Positions 42,899-52,478 of a DNA stretch of 64,000 bases are shown piece after piece; positions within the stretch are counted from its first letter, which is position 1, and each line of letters begins with the position of its first letter. The stretch is from contig JANRIH010000032.1 of assembly GCA_033765145.1 (NCBI GenBank), forward strand, positions 280,658 through 344,657, read 5' to 3'. Made by a program: the position numbers and the translations under genes. The notes beneath the pieces were generated by a model. It was not told where the DNA came from. It saw only the letters and a list, made by a program, of their open reading frames with translations, and made no database searches. This DNA is from JAGVSR01 sp033765145 (lineage in GTDB: Bacteria > Pseudomonadota > Alphaproteobacteria > Rhizobiales > Hyphomicrobiaceae).

Positions 42899-44563
42899 AT
42901 GAGCGCAGGAACCGAATACGACTATGTGATCATCGGCGCGGGCTCTGCGGGCTGCGTGCTCGCCAATCGCTTGACCGAAAGCCCCGACGTCAGCGTGCTG
43001 GTGCTCGAGGCGGGGCCGTGGGACCATGATCTCTTCATCCACATGCCGAGCGCCTTCGCCTATCCGCTGGCGGGCACCACCTTCAATTGGCATTACGAGA
43101 CCGAGCCCGAGCCCCATCTCGACAACCGCCGTTTGCACTGCCCGCGCGGGCGCGTGATCGGCGGCTCATCCTCGATCAACGGCATGGTCTACATCCGCGG
43201 CCACGCCTTCGACTACGACGCCTGGGCGAAACGCGCGGGCCTCGAGGACTGGTCCTATTTCCACTGCCTGCCCTACTTCAAGAAGTCCGAGACGCGCTTG
43301 AAGGGCGCCGACGCCTATCGTGGAAACTCCGGGCCGCTCTTCGTGACGACCGGCGCCTGCCGCAATCCTCTCTATCGCGCCTTCATCGAAGCAGGCCGCG
43401 AGGCCGGCTATCCCGTGACCGAGGACATGAACGGCCACCAGCAGGAAGGTCTGGGGCCCATGGACATGACCGTCTACAAGGGCCGCCGCTGGAGCGCCGC
43501 GCAAGCCTATCTCCGGCCCGCGCAGCGGCGCGACACGAACCTCGAAGTCCGCGCCCGCGCGCTCGTCACGCGCATCCTGTTCGAAGGCCGCCGCGCCGTC
43601 GGCGTCGAATTTCGGAAGGGCGGCGTCCTCGAGACCGTCCGGGCCAGCCGCGAAGTAATCCTGTCGGGCGGCGCGATCAATTCTCCGCAGACCTTGCAGC
43701 TCTCAGGCATCGGAAACGGCAATCACTTGAAATCGCTCGGCATTCCCGTCGTCCAGCATCTGCCGGGCGTCGGCGAGAATTTGCAGGACCATATCGAAGC
43801 CTACGTGCAGTACGAATGCACCAAGCCGATCACGCTCTACAGCGCCACCAAGCCGCTCGGGAAGCTGAAAGTCGGGATCGAGTGGCTCTTGACCGGCGGC
43901 GGCCTCGGGGGCACGAACCATTTCGAATCCGGTGGCTTCATCCGCAGCGAGCCGGGCGTCCTCCATCCCGATCTTCAGTATCACTTCCTGCCGATGGCGG
44001 TGAGCTACGACGGCACCTCGGCCGCGACCGGCCACGGATATCAGTGCCACATCGGCCCCATGCGTCCGACGAGCCGCGGCAGCGTCACGATCACGTCGTC
44101 CGACCCGGCGAAGTATCCGCGGATCATTTTCAACTACATGCAGACCGAGCAGGACCGGAAGGAGATGCGCAACGGCATCAAGCTGACGCGCGAGATTCTC
44201 GAGCAGCCCGCGCTCGCTCCCTATCGCGGCGAGGAACTGGCCCCGGGACCCGCAGCCAAATCCGACGCCGACATCGACGCCTTCATCCGCGCCAAGGCGG
44301 AGAGCGCCTACCACCCGTCATGCACATGCCGCATGGGCACCGACGAGATGGCTGTCGTCGACGGAGACGCCCGCGTCCACGGTGTGGAAGGATTGCGCGT
44401 GGTCGATGCGTCGATCATGCCCGATGTCGTGAGCGGAAATCTCAACGTGCCGACGATCATGATGGCCGAGAAATTGGCCGACAAGATCCGCGGGCGAACG
44501 CCGCTGCCGCCCGAGACGGTGCCCGTGTGGGTCAATCCCAACTGGAAGACGGCGCAGCGCTGA
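42899..44563 (+). CDS. betA: choline dehydrogenase
   Basis: FAD-dependent oxidation of choline to betaine aldehyde at the inner membrane. The 554-residue GMC oxidoreductase has YVIIGAGSAGCVLANRLTE (about residues 9-27), RGRVIGGSSSINGMVYIRG, LSGGAINSPQTLQLSGIG, and the C-terminal HPSCTCRMG followed by LNVPTIMMAEKLAD, which carries the active-site His region. The ATG at 42899 is chosen because the motif starts ten residues later and the longer frame overlaps betB. betIC are absent. Confidence 0.95.
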   Translation: MSAGTEYDYVIIGAGSAGCVLANRLTESPDVSVLVLEAGPWDHDLFIHMPSAFAYPLAGTTFNWHYETEPEPHLDNRRLHCPRGRVIGGSSSINGMVYIRGHAFDYDAWAKRAGLEDWSYFHCLPYFKKSETRLKGADAYRGNSGPLFVTTGACRNPLYRAFIEAGREAGYPVTEDMNGHQQEGLGPMDMTVYKGRRWSAAQAYLRPAQRRDTNLEVRARALVTRILFEGRRAVGVEFRKGGVLETVRASREVILSGGAINSPQTLQLSGIGNGNHLKSLGIPVVQHLPGVGENLQDHIEAYVQYECTKPITLYSATKPLGKLKVGIEWLLTGGGLGGTNHFESGGFIRSEPGVLHPDLQYHFLPMAVSYDGTSAATGHGYQCHIGPMRPTSRGSVTITSSDPAKYPRIIFNYMQTEQDRKEMRNGIKLTREILEQPALAPYRGEELAPGPAAKSDADIDAFIRAKAESAYHPSCTCRMGTDEMAVVDGDARVHGVEGLRVVDASIMPDVVSGNLNVPTIMMAEKLADKIRGRTPLPPETVPVWVNPNWKTAQR

Positions 44564-44799
44564 GCCCTGCGATCCGCGCACGCAGCCCGAGTTAACCTCC
44601 GAACGGATATTTCCCGGATCGGCGAACGTCGTCGAAAGGGCCGCAAATTCCGAGCCGGCGGGCGGAATGCGCCGGGGTTGCGTCGCGTTGTACCCGTACA
44701 CACGCGCCGGGCCATTGCCGTAGCGCCGCTTGGCGCTTTCGGTCCGCGCAGGTTCACGAGCAATGTCGTTCCTTTGAAAACCGGTTCTGGGAGTAGGTC

Positions 44800-45288
44800 A
44801 TGTCAGCAAATGCGCTTCCCGCCTTTGGCACGAGCATGGGGTCCAACGGCGCGCGAGGTCAGCAGGGCTCGGCCTTCGCGCCAGCCAGCGCATCGGTCGC
44901 GGCGTCCGGAACGTCCGTCATCGGCGCCGACCTCACGATCATCGGACAGAACATCGCGATCATTTCGCAGAACAGGCTTCAGATCGACGGCGACGTGCGC
45001 GGCGACGTTCACGGCAAGCAGGTGACGATCAGCTCCGAGGGATCGGTCATCGGAACGGTCTCCGCCGACGAGATCGTCGTCCACGGTGGCGTCAAGGGCG
45101 CGATCCGCGCGGCCTCCGTCGTCGTTCATCCGACCGCCGACGTCGATGCCGAGATCCTTCATCGAACGCTGTCGATTGCCGAGGGCGCGCGCGTCGAAGG
45201 CCGCATGCGGAAATCACGCAACGAGAGCGAGTTGGTGCCGAACCTCGATCCGGCGAGCTACACCGGCGTCGGCCTGCCGGTGTCTTGA
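44800..45288 (+). CDS. bactofilin family cytoskeletal protein
   Basis: Product of 162 residues. The central DUF583 bactofilin domain (about 40-140) is a right-handed beta helix seen as repeating short strands: SVIGADLTIIGQ, RLQIDGDVRGDVHGKQVTI, GSVIGTVSADEIVVHGGVKGAIRA, ADVDAEILHRTLSIAEGARVEG. Bactofilins polymerise without nucleotide and organise cell-envelope processes. Flanking N- and C-terminal tails are disordered. It lies directly before the secretion-system genes, on the opposite strand and convergent with gspJ. Confidence 0.93.
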   Translation: MSANALPAFGTSMGSNGARGQQGSAFAPASASVAASGTSVIGADLTIIGQNIAIISQNRLQIDGDVRGDVHGKQVTISSEGSVIGTVSADEIVVHGGVKGAIRAASVVVHPTADVDAEILHRTLSIAEGARVEGRMRKSRNESELVPNLDPASYTGVGLPVS

Positions 45289-45321
45289 GACCGCTGGCGT
45301 TTTGGGCGACGCACGTCGCCG

Positions 45322-46005
45322 TTACTTCTGCGCCAGTTGAAGGGCGACGACCTTGGTCGGCGCGAACGCCGAGTCGTTCGCCCGCCCGCTCTTCGGCCGG
45401 AGCGAGACTTCGACGAGTCGGGGAAGCCTGTCAGTGTGCGGCCACTGGTCGAGCCATCGCGCGCTGCCCGTGGCCGGGTCGGTGCCGAAGAAGCGGAAGC
45501 CGATGTGATCATATCCGCGTGCGATCGTGCGGCTGACGGGGGAGAGCGCGGGCGCTGACGAGGCGAAGGCATCGGTCTCGTCCGAGCCGGACGTGTCCCG
45601 ATAGGGCGCGATCGTCAGCTCCAGTCCCAAGCCGCTCGACCCGGCCGCTCGCCGGGCGTCGAGCACGATGTGATAGAGCCCGCCGCCCGAGGGTCCATTC
45701 GGAATTTCCGAGACGAGCACGATCCTGTCCGGCTCGCCGGCGAATGCGATCTGTGCAAGACCGCGACGGTCGCGTTCGAAAATCGGACGGGCGGACGCGA
45801 TCCAGCCTTCAACGCGGTCGAGAGCGGCGAGCCGGTCAGCCGCCGACGAGGCCGCCATCGTGGCCTGCATCGACTGTTGCCCGAGCCTCAAGGCTCCCGG
45901 CGCCATGGCGAAGATGATGGCGACCAGCACGAAGACCACCAGCGCTTCGACAAGGGTGAACCCGCCCTCACTGTGGTGCATCTCGTCCAGGGGGGCGTGT
46001 CTCAT
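45322..46005 (-). CDS. gspJ: type II secretion minor pseudopilin GspJ
   Basis: Product of 227 residues from 46005, chosen for the prepilin leader MRHAPLDEMHHSEGG cut before FTLVEALVVFVLVAII. Glu at +5 and a long hydrophobic helix are present. The globular domain has QSMQATMAASSAADRLAAL. GspJ belongs to the pseudopilus tip complex with GspI, GspH and GspK. The ATGA overlaps the gspI stop. It is the last gene of the minus-strand block E-F-H-I-J. Confidence 0.85.
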   Translation of the reverse strand: MRHAPLDEMHHSEGGFTLVEALVVFVLVAIIFAMAPGALRLGQQSMQATMAASSAADRLAALDRVEGWIASARPIFERDRRGLAQIAFAGEPDRIVLVSEIPNGPSGGGLYHIVLDARRAAGSSGLGLELTIAPYRDTSGSDETDAFASSAPALSPVSRTIARGYDHIGFRFFGTDPATGSARWLDQWPHTDRLPRLVEVSLRPKSGRANDSAFAPTKVVALQLAQK

Positions 46006-46439
46006 GTCGGGCCGGCTCCGAGCTTCAGCGTTTCCAAAGTGAGTGTACGCATCTTTCGTGCCGGAGCTTCCCGCCATTTGACCGTGACGGTGGCCCGCCA
46101 GAGCGGGGCGAGCCCGCGCCGTTTGGCCTGGTCGCTCTCGAAATCGGTGTCGGGCCGCGTCGAAGACGCTGTGAACGGCCGCAAATCCGCGGTCCATGAG
46201 AGGCCGGACGCCGTCACGCCCGACGTCGTTCCGGTGACGAACGGGGTCTCGATACCGGCCGCCGCGAGCTTCGAGCGCGCGAGATCGACGGCGGCGGCTT
46301 CAAGCCGTGCGATCCGGAGGCCGGCGAGGCCGGAGCCGAGATTGCTCTGGAACATGCCGGCGATGCTGGCGAGGATCACGAGCGCGACGAGAGCCTCGAC
46401 GAGCGTGAAGCCCTGATCGGAATGGGACGCCGTCGTCAT
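46002..46439 (-). CDS. gspI: type II secretion minor pseudopilin GspI
   Basis: Product of 145 residues from 46439. Leader MTTASHSDQG is cut before FTLVEALVALVILASI with Glu at +5. The following region (GLRIARLEAAAVDLARSKLAAAG) and the short C-terminal domain fit GspI. Overlaps gspJ and gspH by four bases each. It is part of the tip complex of the pseudopilus. Confidence 0.85.
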   Translation of the reverse strand: MTTASHSDQGFTLVEALVALVILASIAGMFQSNLGSGLAGLRIARLEAAAVDLARSKLAAAGIETPFVTGTTSGVTASGLSWTADLRPFTASSTRPDTDFESDQAKRRGLAPLWRATVTVKWREAPARKMRTLTLETLKLGAGPT

Positions 46440-46909
46440 CGCCTGCCCCTGGCGCGGGATGTAACGGGTCGTCCGGTTAACCAGTCGAGCGCAATCTCCG
46501 TGCGGCGGCCGCCGCCCGCGAGCCGGACGCGCACCGGCTCGGCCGTTCCGCGCGGTGAGAATCTGACGACTCGGGCGCCGTTCTGACCTCTGAGCCCGCC
46601 GCTGACGGTCATGCGCACGCCCTGAGGAAGCGCGCGAGACGTGGCGTTCCCGCTCCCGATCCAATAGCGGCCGCTCTTGGGAACGAGCGTCACGGCAGCA
46701 AACCGGCCCGAGGCCATCGCTTCGGCGCGGGCCGTCCGGAACGCGGCTGAAATTCCCGCCGAGGCCGCCTCGACCGACAAGGCCTGCCGTGTGCCGGAGA
46801 GGCGGGGCACCGTGAACGAAAGCGCGAGCGCCGCGATGACGAGCACCACGAAAAGCTCGAGGATCGAGAAGCCGGCGTCGGTCTCGCCCGAATGCGCACG
46901 TTTCGTCAT
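46436..46909 (-). CDS. gspH: type II secretion minor pseudopilin GspH
   Basis: Product of 157 residues from 46909. Leader MTKRAHSGETDAG is cut before FSILELFVVLVIAAL, with Glu at +5. The C-terminal part has RTARAEAMASGRFAAVTLVP and VRFSPRGTAEPVRVRLAGGG, the GspH/FimT-like signature. Overlaps gspF upstream and gspI downstream by ATGA junctions. Confidence 0.85.
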   Translation of the reverse strand: MTKRAHSGETDAGFSILELFVVLVIAALALSFTVPRLSGTRQALSVEAASAGISAAFRTARAEAMASGRFAAVTLVPKSGRYWIGSGNATSRALPQGVRMTVSGGLRGQNGARVVRFSPRGTAEPVRVRLAGGGRRTEIALDWLTGRPVTSRARGRR

Positions 46910-48135
46910 GGCATCACCAGCTCGTTGACGGAGAGGATCGCATTCATGACCGAGATGAGCAGGAGACCGACGAACCCGCCGATGACGACGGTCAGAACCG
47001 GGGTCAGCAATGTCATCAGGCGCTCGGTGCGCCTGACGACGAGAGCGTCGTAAGTCGCAGCGACCCGCGCGAGCATCGGATCGAGCTGACCTGTCTCCTC
47101 CCCGACCCGCGTCAGACTGACGAAGAGTTCGGGATAGAGCCCCGAGCGCGCGAAGGCCGTGGAGGCGGCGACGCCTTCTTCGATGTCTTTGCGTGCTTCC
47201 GTTATCGCCTGACCGAGGACGCGATTGGAAACGACCCCGCTCGAAACCCGGACGGCATCCGCCAAAGGCACGCCGTTGCGGACGAGTGCGGAAAGCGTGC
47301 GAGCAATACGTGCCGTTTCGCTTTCGACGATGAGGCGGCCGAGGATCGGCAGGCGGAGGAGTACGCCGTCCCAAGCCGTCCGGAGCGCGCTGTCGCGCAA
47401 GAGCGCGACGGCGAGGGCGCCGAGACCCGCGAGAAGCGCAAGCACGAGCCACCATTTTTCAGTGAGGAACGCGGAAATGCCGCCGAGCAGCCGGATGATG
47501 AAGGGCGGCGCAACGCCGGCATCCTCGAAGATCGGCTGAACCGCCGGCACGAGAACGCCCGCGATGACGGTGATGGCGAGAAGTGCTGCCATCACGAGGA
47601 CCGCGGGATAGACGAGCGCCGACAACACCCGGGCGCGGACTTCGGCCGATCGTTCGATGAAGGTCGCGAGATCATCGAGCGCCGGCCCAAGCGTGCCGCC
47701 CGTTTCAGCCGCCTCGACGAGACGCGCATAATAGGCAGGAAATCCGGGCTTGGACTGGGCGAGGGCGGCCGAGAGCGACTGACCTTCGGTGACGCGCGCA
47801 AGGAGTGCCTTCGTCACGCGCCGCTGGCGCGCCCCAATGGCGGGCTGCAGCAACATGAGGCGCAAGGCCTCGTCGATCGGCACGTTGGCGCTCGTTAGGC
47901 TCGCAAGTTCGCGCGTGAACGACGAAAGGTCTCCGATCGGAAGCTCGCTCGGCGCCAGAACGTCGCGCTGCCACCAGGGACCTTCAACGACCGGCCCGAG
48001 CGTCTCGTCGAGCGCGACGGCGGTGCGCCGTGTCCGCGCCAGGTGTTCGAGCGCGTCCCCGCGCGTGTCGGCGACGATCTCGCCCGTGGTCGCCGCGCCC
48101 TCGGAATCGAGCGCCTTATAGCGGTAGCGCGGCAT
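46906..48135 (-). CDS. gspF: type II secretion inner-membrane platform protein GspF
   Basis: Product of 409 residues with the duplicated GspF domain: FTRELASLTSANVPIDEALRL at about 72-92 and ARTLSALVRNGVPLADAV in the second half. Three membrane helices are predicted near 170, 220 and 385 (VVIGGFVGLLLISVMNAILSV). It couples the GspE ATPase to the pseudopilus. Start overlaps the gspE stop by 20 bases. Confidence 0.94.
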   Translation of the reverse strand: MPRYRYKALDSEGAATTGEIVADTRGDALEHLARTRRTAVALDETLGPVVEGPWWQRDVLAPSELPIGDLSSFTRELASLTSANVPIDEALRLMLLQPAIGARQRRVTKALLARVTEGQSLSAALAQSKPGFPAYYARLVEAAETGGTLGPALDDLATFIERSAEVRARVLSALVYPAVLVMAALLAITVIAGVLVPAVQPIFEDAGVAPPFIIRLLGGISAFLTEKWWLVLALLAGLGALAVALLRDSALRTAWDGVLLRLPILGRLIVESETARIARTLSALVRNGVPLADAVRVSSGVVSNRVLGQAITEARKDIEEGVAASTAFARSGLYPELFVSLTRVGEETGQLDPMLARVAATYDALVVRRTERLMTLLTPVLTVVIGGFVGLLLISVMNAILSVNELVMP

Positions 48136-49888
48136 CGATGGCCCTCGTCACGCGCAGCACTTCGTCGAGCGTCGTCTCGCCGCTCAAGACTTTGGCGACG
48201 CCGTTTTCGAGCAGGGTCCGCATGCCGGAAGTCTTGGCAGCCGTTTCGATCAGGGTCTCATTGGACTGTCCGATGATCGAATCGCGCACGCCCGGCGTGA
48301 CCGTCATCAATTCGTAGATCGCCGTGCGGCCCGAGAAGCCCGTGCCCTGACACTTGGCGCAACCGCATGCTTTGCGCACCCGTGGCGTGGCGCCGTCCCG
48401 GAACGCCGCGCCAGCGAGTGAACGCAGTCGCGCCTCGTAGGTCACCGAAGCGGGAGTATCTTCTGCGCAGGCCTCGCACAATCGCCGCACGAGCCGCTGC
48501 GCGAGAACACCCTTGAGGCTCGAAGCAAGCAGGTAGTCCTCGACCCCCATGTCGAGAAGACGCGTAACGGTGGCCGCCGCGCTGTTCGTGTGGACGGTCG
48601 ACAGCACGAGATGGCCGGTCAGCGAGGCGCGGATCGCGATCTCGGCCGTTTCGAGGTCGCGGATTTCGCCGACCATGATGATGTCGGGGTCTTGGCGCAG
48701 GATCGATCTCAGTGCCGACGCGAACGTGAGCCCGATCTTCGGGTTGACGTGGATCTGATTGACGCCCGCGAGCTGATATTCAATAGGGTCCTCGACCGTG
48801 AACAGCTTCTGCTGCGGCCGATTGAGCGTTCCAAGTGCCGTATAGAGCGTCGTCGTCTTGCCGCTGCCGGTCGGTCCGGTGACGAGGATGATACCGTTGG
48901 GCTCGTCGAGCAGTCGGCGGAAGCCGGAGAGTTCTGTGCCTTCGAAACCGAGGCTCGCGAAGTCCAAGGGGATGCTCGACCTGTCGAGAATGCGCAGCAC
49001 CACGCTCTCGCCCCCGAGCGTCGGCATCGTCGAGCAGCGGAGATCGATCTCCCGGCCCCGGACGCTCACTTTGATGCGCCCGTCCTGCGGCAGCCGCCGT
49101 TCCGCGATGTCGAGCCGTGCCATGATCTTGATCCGCGACGCGAGAGCGGCGCGCACCGTCGGCGCGAGCGTCTCCACCGTGCGCAATTGTCCATCGACGC
49201 GGAAGCGCACGAGCACCGCTTCAGCGCGCGGCTCGATGTGAATGTCGGAGGCCCGCTCGTCGGCCGCCCGCTGGATGATGTCGTGCACGAGCCTGACGAT
49301 CGGTGCCGCACTCGCCATGTCTTCGAGCCGGCGGACGTCGTCGCCGCCGGCGGCTTCGCCCGCCGGCTCGGCATCGCGCACGAGATCCCCGGCATCGGTC
49401 CGAACACTCGTCCCGACCAAACCCGCGAGCGCCGCCTCGATCTCGGTCGCGGTGGCAACGCGAACTGCAATACGACGTTCGATGAGAAAGCCGAGCGACG
49501 CGATCGCGTCCCGCTGGAAGGGATCGGCGACAGCGACGACCGTCTCCTGACCGTCGTCCGAAAGGATGAGAAAGCGATGCTCGGAAAGGAACCGCTGCGG
49601 GACGGCATCGCCGAACAGTCGCTGGGGCGTCTCGGTTCCGTCGACATGGCGCGCGAGCCCGAGTGTCGCTGAGAGCGCGTCGGCCATCGGCGCCTCGCCG
49701 ACGAGTCCGAGCCGCGTCAGCGCGAGATCGAAACGCTCGCCCGACTGGCGCGCGGCGCGCTCCGCCCGGCTCGCCCCCAATTCGTCAAGAAGGGAACCTG
49801 CGATGAGCTGCGCCTTGAGCCGCTGGACGAAGCCCTCGTTCCTCGGATCGGGGATGTCGGCGGGGCTATTCTTCGCCTCGGCAACCAT
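48116..49888 (-). CDS. gspE: type II secretion ATPase GspE
   Basis: Product of 590 residues. The N-terminal GspE/MshEN-type domain leads to the ATPase core with Walker A GPTGSGKTTTLYTAL (Lys344), the Asp box EDPIEYQLAGVNQIHVN, Walker B DPDIIMVGEIRDLETAEIA and the His box GHLVLSTVHTNSA. The zinc-binding module typical of GspE is present: Cys471/474 (CEAC) and Cys510/513 (CAKC). It heads the minus-strand block, divergent from gspL. Confidence 0.95.
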   Translation of the reverse strand: MVAEAKNSPADIPDPRNEGFVQRLKAQLIAGSLLDELGASRAERAARQSGERFDLALTRLGLVGEAPMADALSATLGLARHVDGTETPQRLFGDAVPQRFLSEHRFLILSDDGQETVVAVADPFQRDAIASLGFLIERRIAVRVATATEIEAALAGLVGTSVRTDAGDLVRDAEPAGEAAGGDDVRRLEDMASAAPIVRLVHDIIQRAADERASDIHIEPRAEAVLVRFRVDGQLRTVETLAPTVRAALASRIKIMARLDIAERRLPQDGRIKVSVRGREIDLRCSTMPTLGGESVVLRILDRSSIPLDFASLGFEGTELSGFRRLLDEPNGIILVTGPTGSGKTTTLYTALGTLNRPQQKLFTVEDPIEYQLAGVNQIHVNPKIGLTFASALRSILRQDPDIIMVGEIRDLETAEIAIRASLTGHLVLSTVHTNSAAATVTRLLDMGVEDYLLASSLKGVLAQRLVRRLCEACAEDTPASVTYEARLRSLAGAAFRDGATPRVRKACGCAKCQGTGFSGRTAIYELMTVTPGVRDSIIGQSNETLIETAAKTSGMRTLLENGVAKVLSGETTLDEVLRVTRAIDAALPL

Positions 49889-50059
49889 GACGCGCTCTCG
49901 CTCTTCCTTCCGAGATCAAGTCCGTCGTCCTGGAACACGGCTTGCTCTATGATGATCAAGTATACGCGAGCGGCGCCGGCCTGTGCGTCTCTCGGATCAT
50001 TAACTTAAAGCACCGGACGCCGACCCGGCCGGAAACCAACTGGAACCCAGTCGCAATCC

Positions 50060-51190
50060 ATGAGCGTCCTCGAACTTGATGTCCGCGATGCGATTGAGGC
50101 TGGCGTCCGCTGGTGGATGGGCGAGCTTTCAAGTCTCGTGCCCGGAACGAACCGCCGTTCCGCGGGCGACGGACGGCCCGACATGGTCGTCGAGATCGAG
50201 GGCGACGAGCTTGTCGTCGTGACGGACGGACAGCGAACCGAGGCCGCGGCGGCCATCGAGGCGCGGTCGACGAGAGGCAGGCGGCCGATGACGCGTCTCA
50301 GGCTCTCCCCGTCCCAGGTGCTCTATCGTGAGACGGTCGTCCCGGAACGTGCCAGGCGTGACATCCCCCGCATTGCCGCACTCGCCGCCGAACGCGCGAT
50401 GCCGTTGCCGCCCTCGGAGATCGTCGCCGATTACGTCGTGGAACCAGATGGAGCCGGCGCTTACCGGTTGCGGCAGGTCATGGCGCGCCGCGCCAAGATC
50501 GAGGACGCAATGGCCCGCATCCACGCGCTCGGAGCCGACGTCGATGCCGTAGACGGCACGACGGCGACCGGCGAAGTCCTTGAGGTCGATCTGACGCCCG
50601 GCCGCGCCGAGGCCCTGCGCGCCGTGGATGGCCGTCGCCGGAACCAAATCACGATGCTGTCGACGATCGTGGCCGGGCTTGCCGTTTCGGCGCTCTGGAT
50701 CACGGCCGTTCGCCACGAGGACGCCGCTGCCGAGTTGGCGGCCGCGATCGCCGACGCCAAACGCCGCCTCGCGGCCGCCGCCAATCCATCCGATGCCGCC
50801 GACGCCAAAGCGGAGGCCCTGCGTGCTTTCGCAGCCATCAAGGCGGAACGGCCCGAGGCGGTCATGATCCTCGCGGAACTCACCCGGCGTCTCCCCGACA
50901 GCGCATGGCTGACGGATCTCAAGATCGCCGAGACCTCGGTCGACATCGGCGGCTACGGAAAGCCCGCAGCGGCTCTCGCCCCGTTGCTTGAACAATCGCC
51001 AATGTTTCGCGATGCCGCCCTGACCGCGCCTGTTGCGCTCGATGAAACGTGGGGCAAGGAGCGCTTCAACATCCGTCTGGCACTAACGACGCCGCCCGTT
51101 GCAGGCGCCTCGACCGCGACGGGATCGGAAGACGATGCGGTGAAAGCTGGCGATCCCGCGCCGCTCCCCACACCGGAGGCGGTACCATGA
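50060..51190 (+). CDS. gspL: type II secretion protein GspL (PilN-like)
   Basis: Product of 376 residues. A cytoplasmic actin-like part (about 1-190, with VVPERARRDIPRIAALAAERAMPLP) comes first. One membrane helix follows (TMLSTIVAGLAVSALWITAV, about 197-216). The periplasmic PilN-like domain has LAAAIADAKRRL and ILAELTRRLPDSAWLTDLKI. GspL links GspE to the GspM/C complex. Its stop overlaps gspM (ATGA). Confidence 0.82.
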   Translation: MSVLELDVRDAIEAGVRWWMGELSSLVPGTNRRSAGDGRPDMVVEIEGDELVVVTDGQRTEAAAAIEARSTRGRRPMTRLRLSPSQVLYRETVVPERARRDIPRIAALAAERAMPLPPSEIVADYVVEPDGAGAYRLRQVMARRAKIEDAMARIHALGADVDAVDGTTATGEVLEVDLTPGRAEALRAVDGRRRNQITMLSTIVAGLAVSALWITAVRHEDAAAELAAAIADAKRRLAAAANPSDAADAKAEALRAFAAIKAERPEAVMILAELTRRLPDSAWLTDLKIAETSVDIGGYGKPAAALAPLLEQSPMFRDAALTAPVALDETWGKERFNIRLALTTPPVAGASTATGSEDDAVKAGDPAPLPTPEAVP

Positions 51191-51867
51191 CGGGCCGCTT
51201 CCGATCTTTTGTCAGCAAGGCGGCCGCTCTCACCATTCTCGCCGCCCTGCTGTTCGCTGTCTGGGCCATTGCCGTCGAGCCGCTTGCGGCACGCGTCGCG
51301 ACGGCCGAGGCGCAGTTGGCCGAGAACCGCCGCCTCCTCGGCGCGCTCGTCGAGCGTGCCCGCCAACTGCGTGAATCAAACGCCGTCGCCGCGACGGCGA
51401 ATGCCGATCCCGCGCTGTCGTCCGTGATGTTGCTCGAAGGCGCGAGCAGCGCGCAAATGACGGCCGCGCTGCAGTCCCGGATTGCGGACGCGGCCAGCGC
51501 CGCCGGCGCGATGGTCGTCTCGACCGGCATCGCACCAGACCGCCAGCAAGGCGCGGTGCGGCTCGCGGCCATCGAAGCCGTTCTCAAAGCGGAGATCGGA
51601 CCGCTCGAGCGCTTTCTCCTCGATCTCGAAACCGGCAGTCCGACGCTCGTCGTCCTCTCGCTCGATGTCGCCCGATCACCCGCGCCCGAGACGCCGCCGC
51701 GCGAAACGGCGCTTGATGTCCGCATCGTCGTCGCTGCCGGCGTCGCGGAGGCATCGGCTGCTGCGGCTGTTATCGAAAACTCCGGCGACGCGCCGCTTGA
51801 TGAGACCGCGGTCGATGCACTGGACATGGCCCCGGACGCACCGCAGGATCTGGGGGTCGATCCATGA
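51187..51867 (+). CDS. gspM: type II secretion protein GspM
   Basis: Product of 226 residues from 51187, where the ATG overlaps the gspL stop. One membrane helix (ALTILAALLFAVWAIAVEPLA) is followed by a coiled-coil stretch (VATAEAQLAENRRLLGAL) and a ferredoxin-like periplasmic domain (QTASK-type region near 120-190: GPLERFLLDLETGSPTLVVLSLDVA). It is the usual partner of GspL. Confidence 0.8.
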   Translation: MTGRFRSFVSKAAALTILAALLFAVWAIAVEPLAARVATAEAQLAENRRLLGALVERARQLRESNAVAATANADPALSSVMLLEGASSAQMTAALQSRIADAASAAGAMVVSTGIAPDRQQGAVRLAAIEAVLKAEIGPLERFLLDLETGSPTLVVLSLDVARSPAPETPPRETALDVRIVVAAGVAEASAAAAVIENSGDAPLDETAVDALDMAPDAPQDLGVDP

Positions 51868-52412
51868 CACGCCAACCGATCTCTCTCCCCGTCATCGCAC
51901 TCGCGCTCACAGCCGTGGGCGTCGGTGGCCTGCTCGTCCGCCAGGCGACCTTCCCGATCGACATCTCGCCCGTGTTCCCGGAACCCGCAGCGGTCACGGG
52001 TGCGTCTGGTTCCCCGAGCACGGCGAACCCGGGCGACGCCGGAGCGATGCCCGCGCGCGCCCCGCTCGATCCCGCCGCCGTCGCTGAAATCTCCACGCGT
52101 CCGCTGTTCGCGTCCGACCGCAAGCCCTTCGTCGCGCCGCCGCCGTCCGAAGTCGCCTCAACCCCGGCCGCCGCTGAGGCAGTCGCGGACGGCTTTCGCC
52201 TCGTCGGCACGATGCGAACGGGCGGCAGGGACGCCCGCGCGCTCATTCGCCAGCCGGATAGGCCCGCGGCCGAGTGGGTCGAGATCGGCAAGGAAATCGG
52301 CGGCTGGCGGCTCGATGCAATTGAGAAGGATCGCGCGGTCCTGAAGCGCGGCGATCGTCTCGCGGAATTAAAGCTCGATCTGCGCGGCCCTGTGCCGGTC
52401 GACGCCCCGTAA
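51864..52412 (+). CDS. GspC/GspN-like type II secretion component
   Basis: Product of 182 residues, overlapping gspM. One N-terminal membrane helix (LPVIALALTAVGVGGLLV) is followed by a Pro/Ala linker and a beta-rich domain. That domain has FRLVGTMRTGGRDARALI, WVEIGKEIGGWRLDAIEKDRAVLKRGDRLAEL, the GspC homology-region pattern. No PDZ domain follows, unlike classical GspC. The call is by position and this domain only, so GspC versus GspN is unsettled. Confidence 0.7.
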   Translation: MTRQPISLPVIALALTAVGVGGLLVRQATFPIDISPVFPEPAAVTGASGSPSTANPGDAGAMPARAPLDPAAVAEISTRPLFASDRKPFVAPPPSEVASTPAAAEAVADGFRLVGTMRTGGRDARALIRQPDRPAAEWVEIGKEIGGWRLDAIEKDRAVLKRGDRLAELKLDLRGPVPVDAP

Positions 52413-52478
52413 ACGATCGTCGCACGATCCATCATCGCACGATCGAACGTCGCTGAACGTCCTGATCAGGTGATCGGG

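Noticed and set aside
22394..44563. Betaine locus as a recently acquired island
   Set aside because: A tRNA and repeats are at the left edge, but no integrase, no tRNA end duplication and no clear change in base composition were seen.
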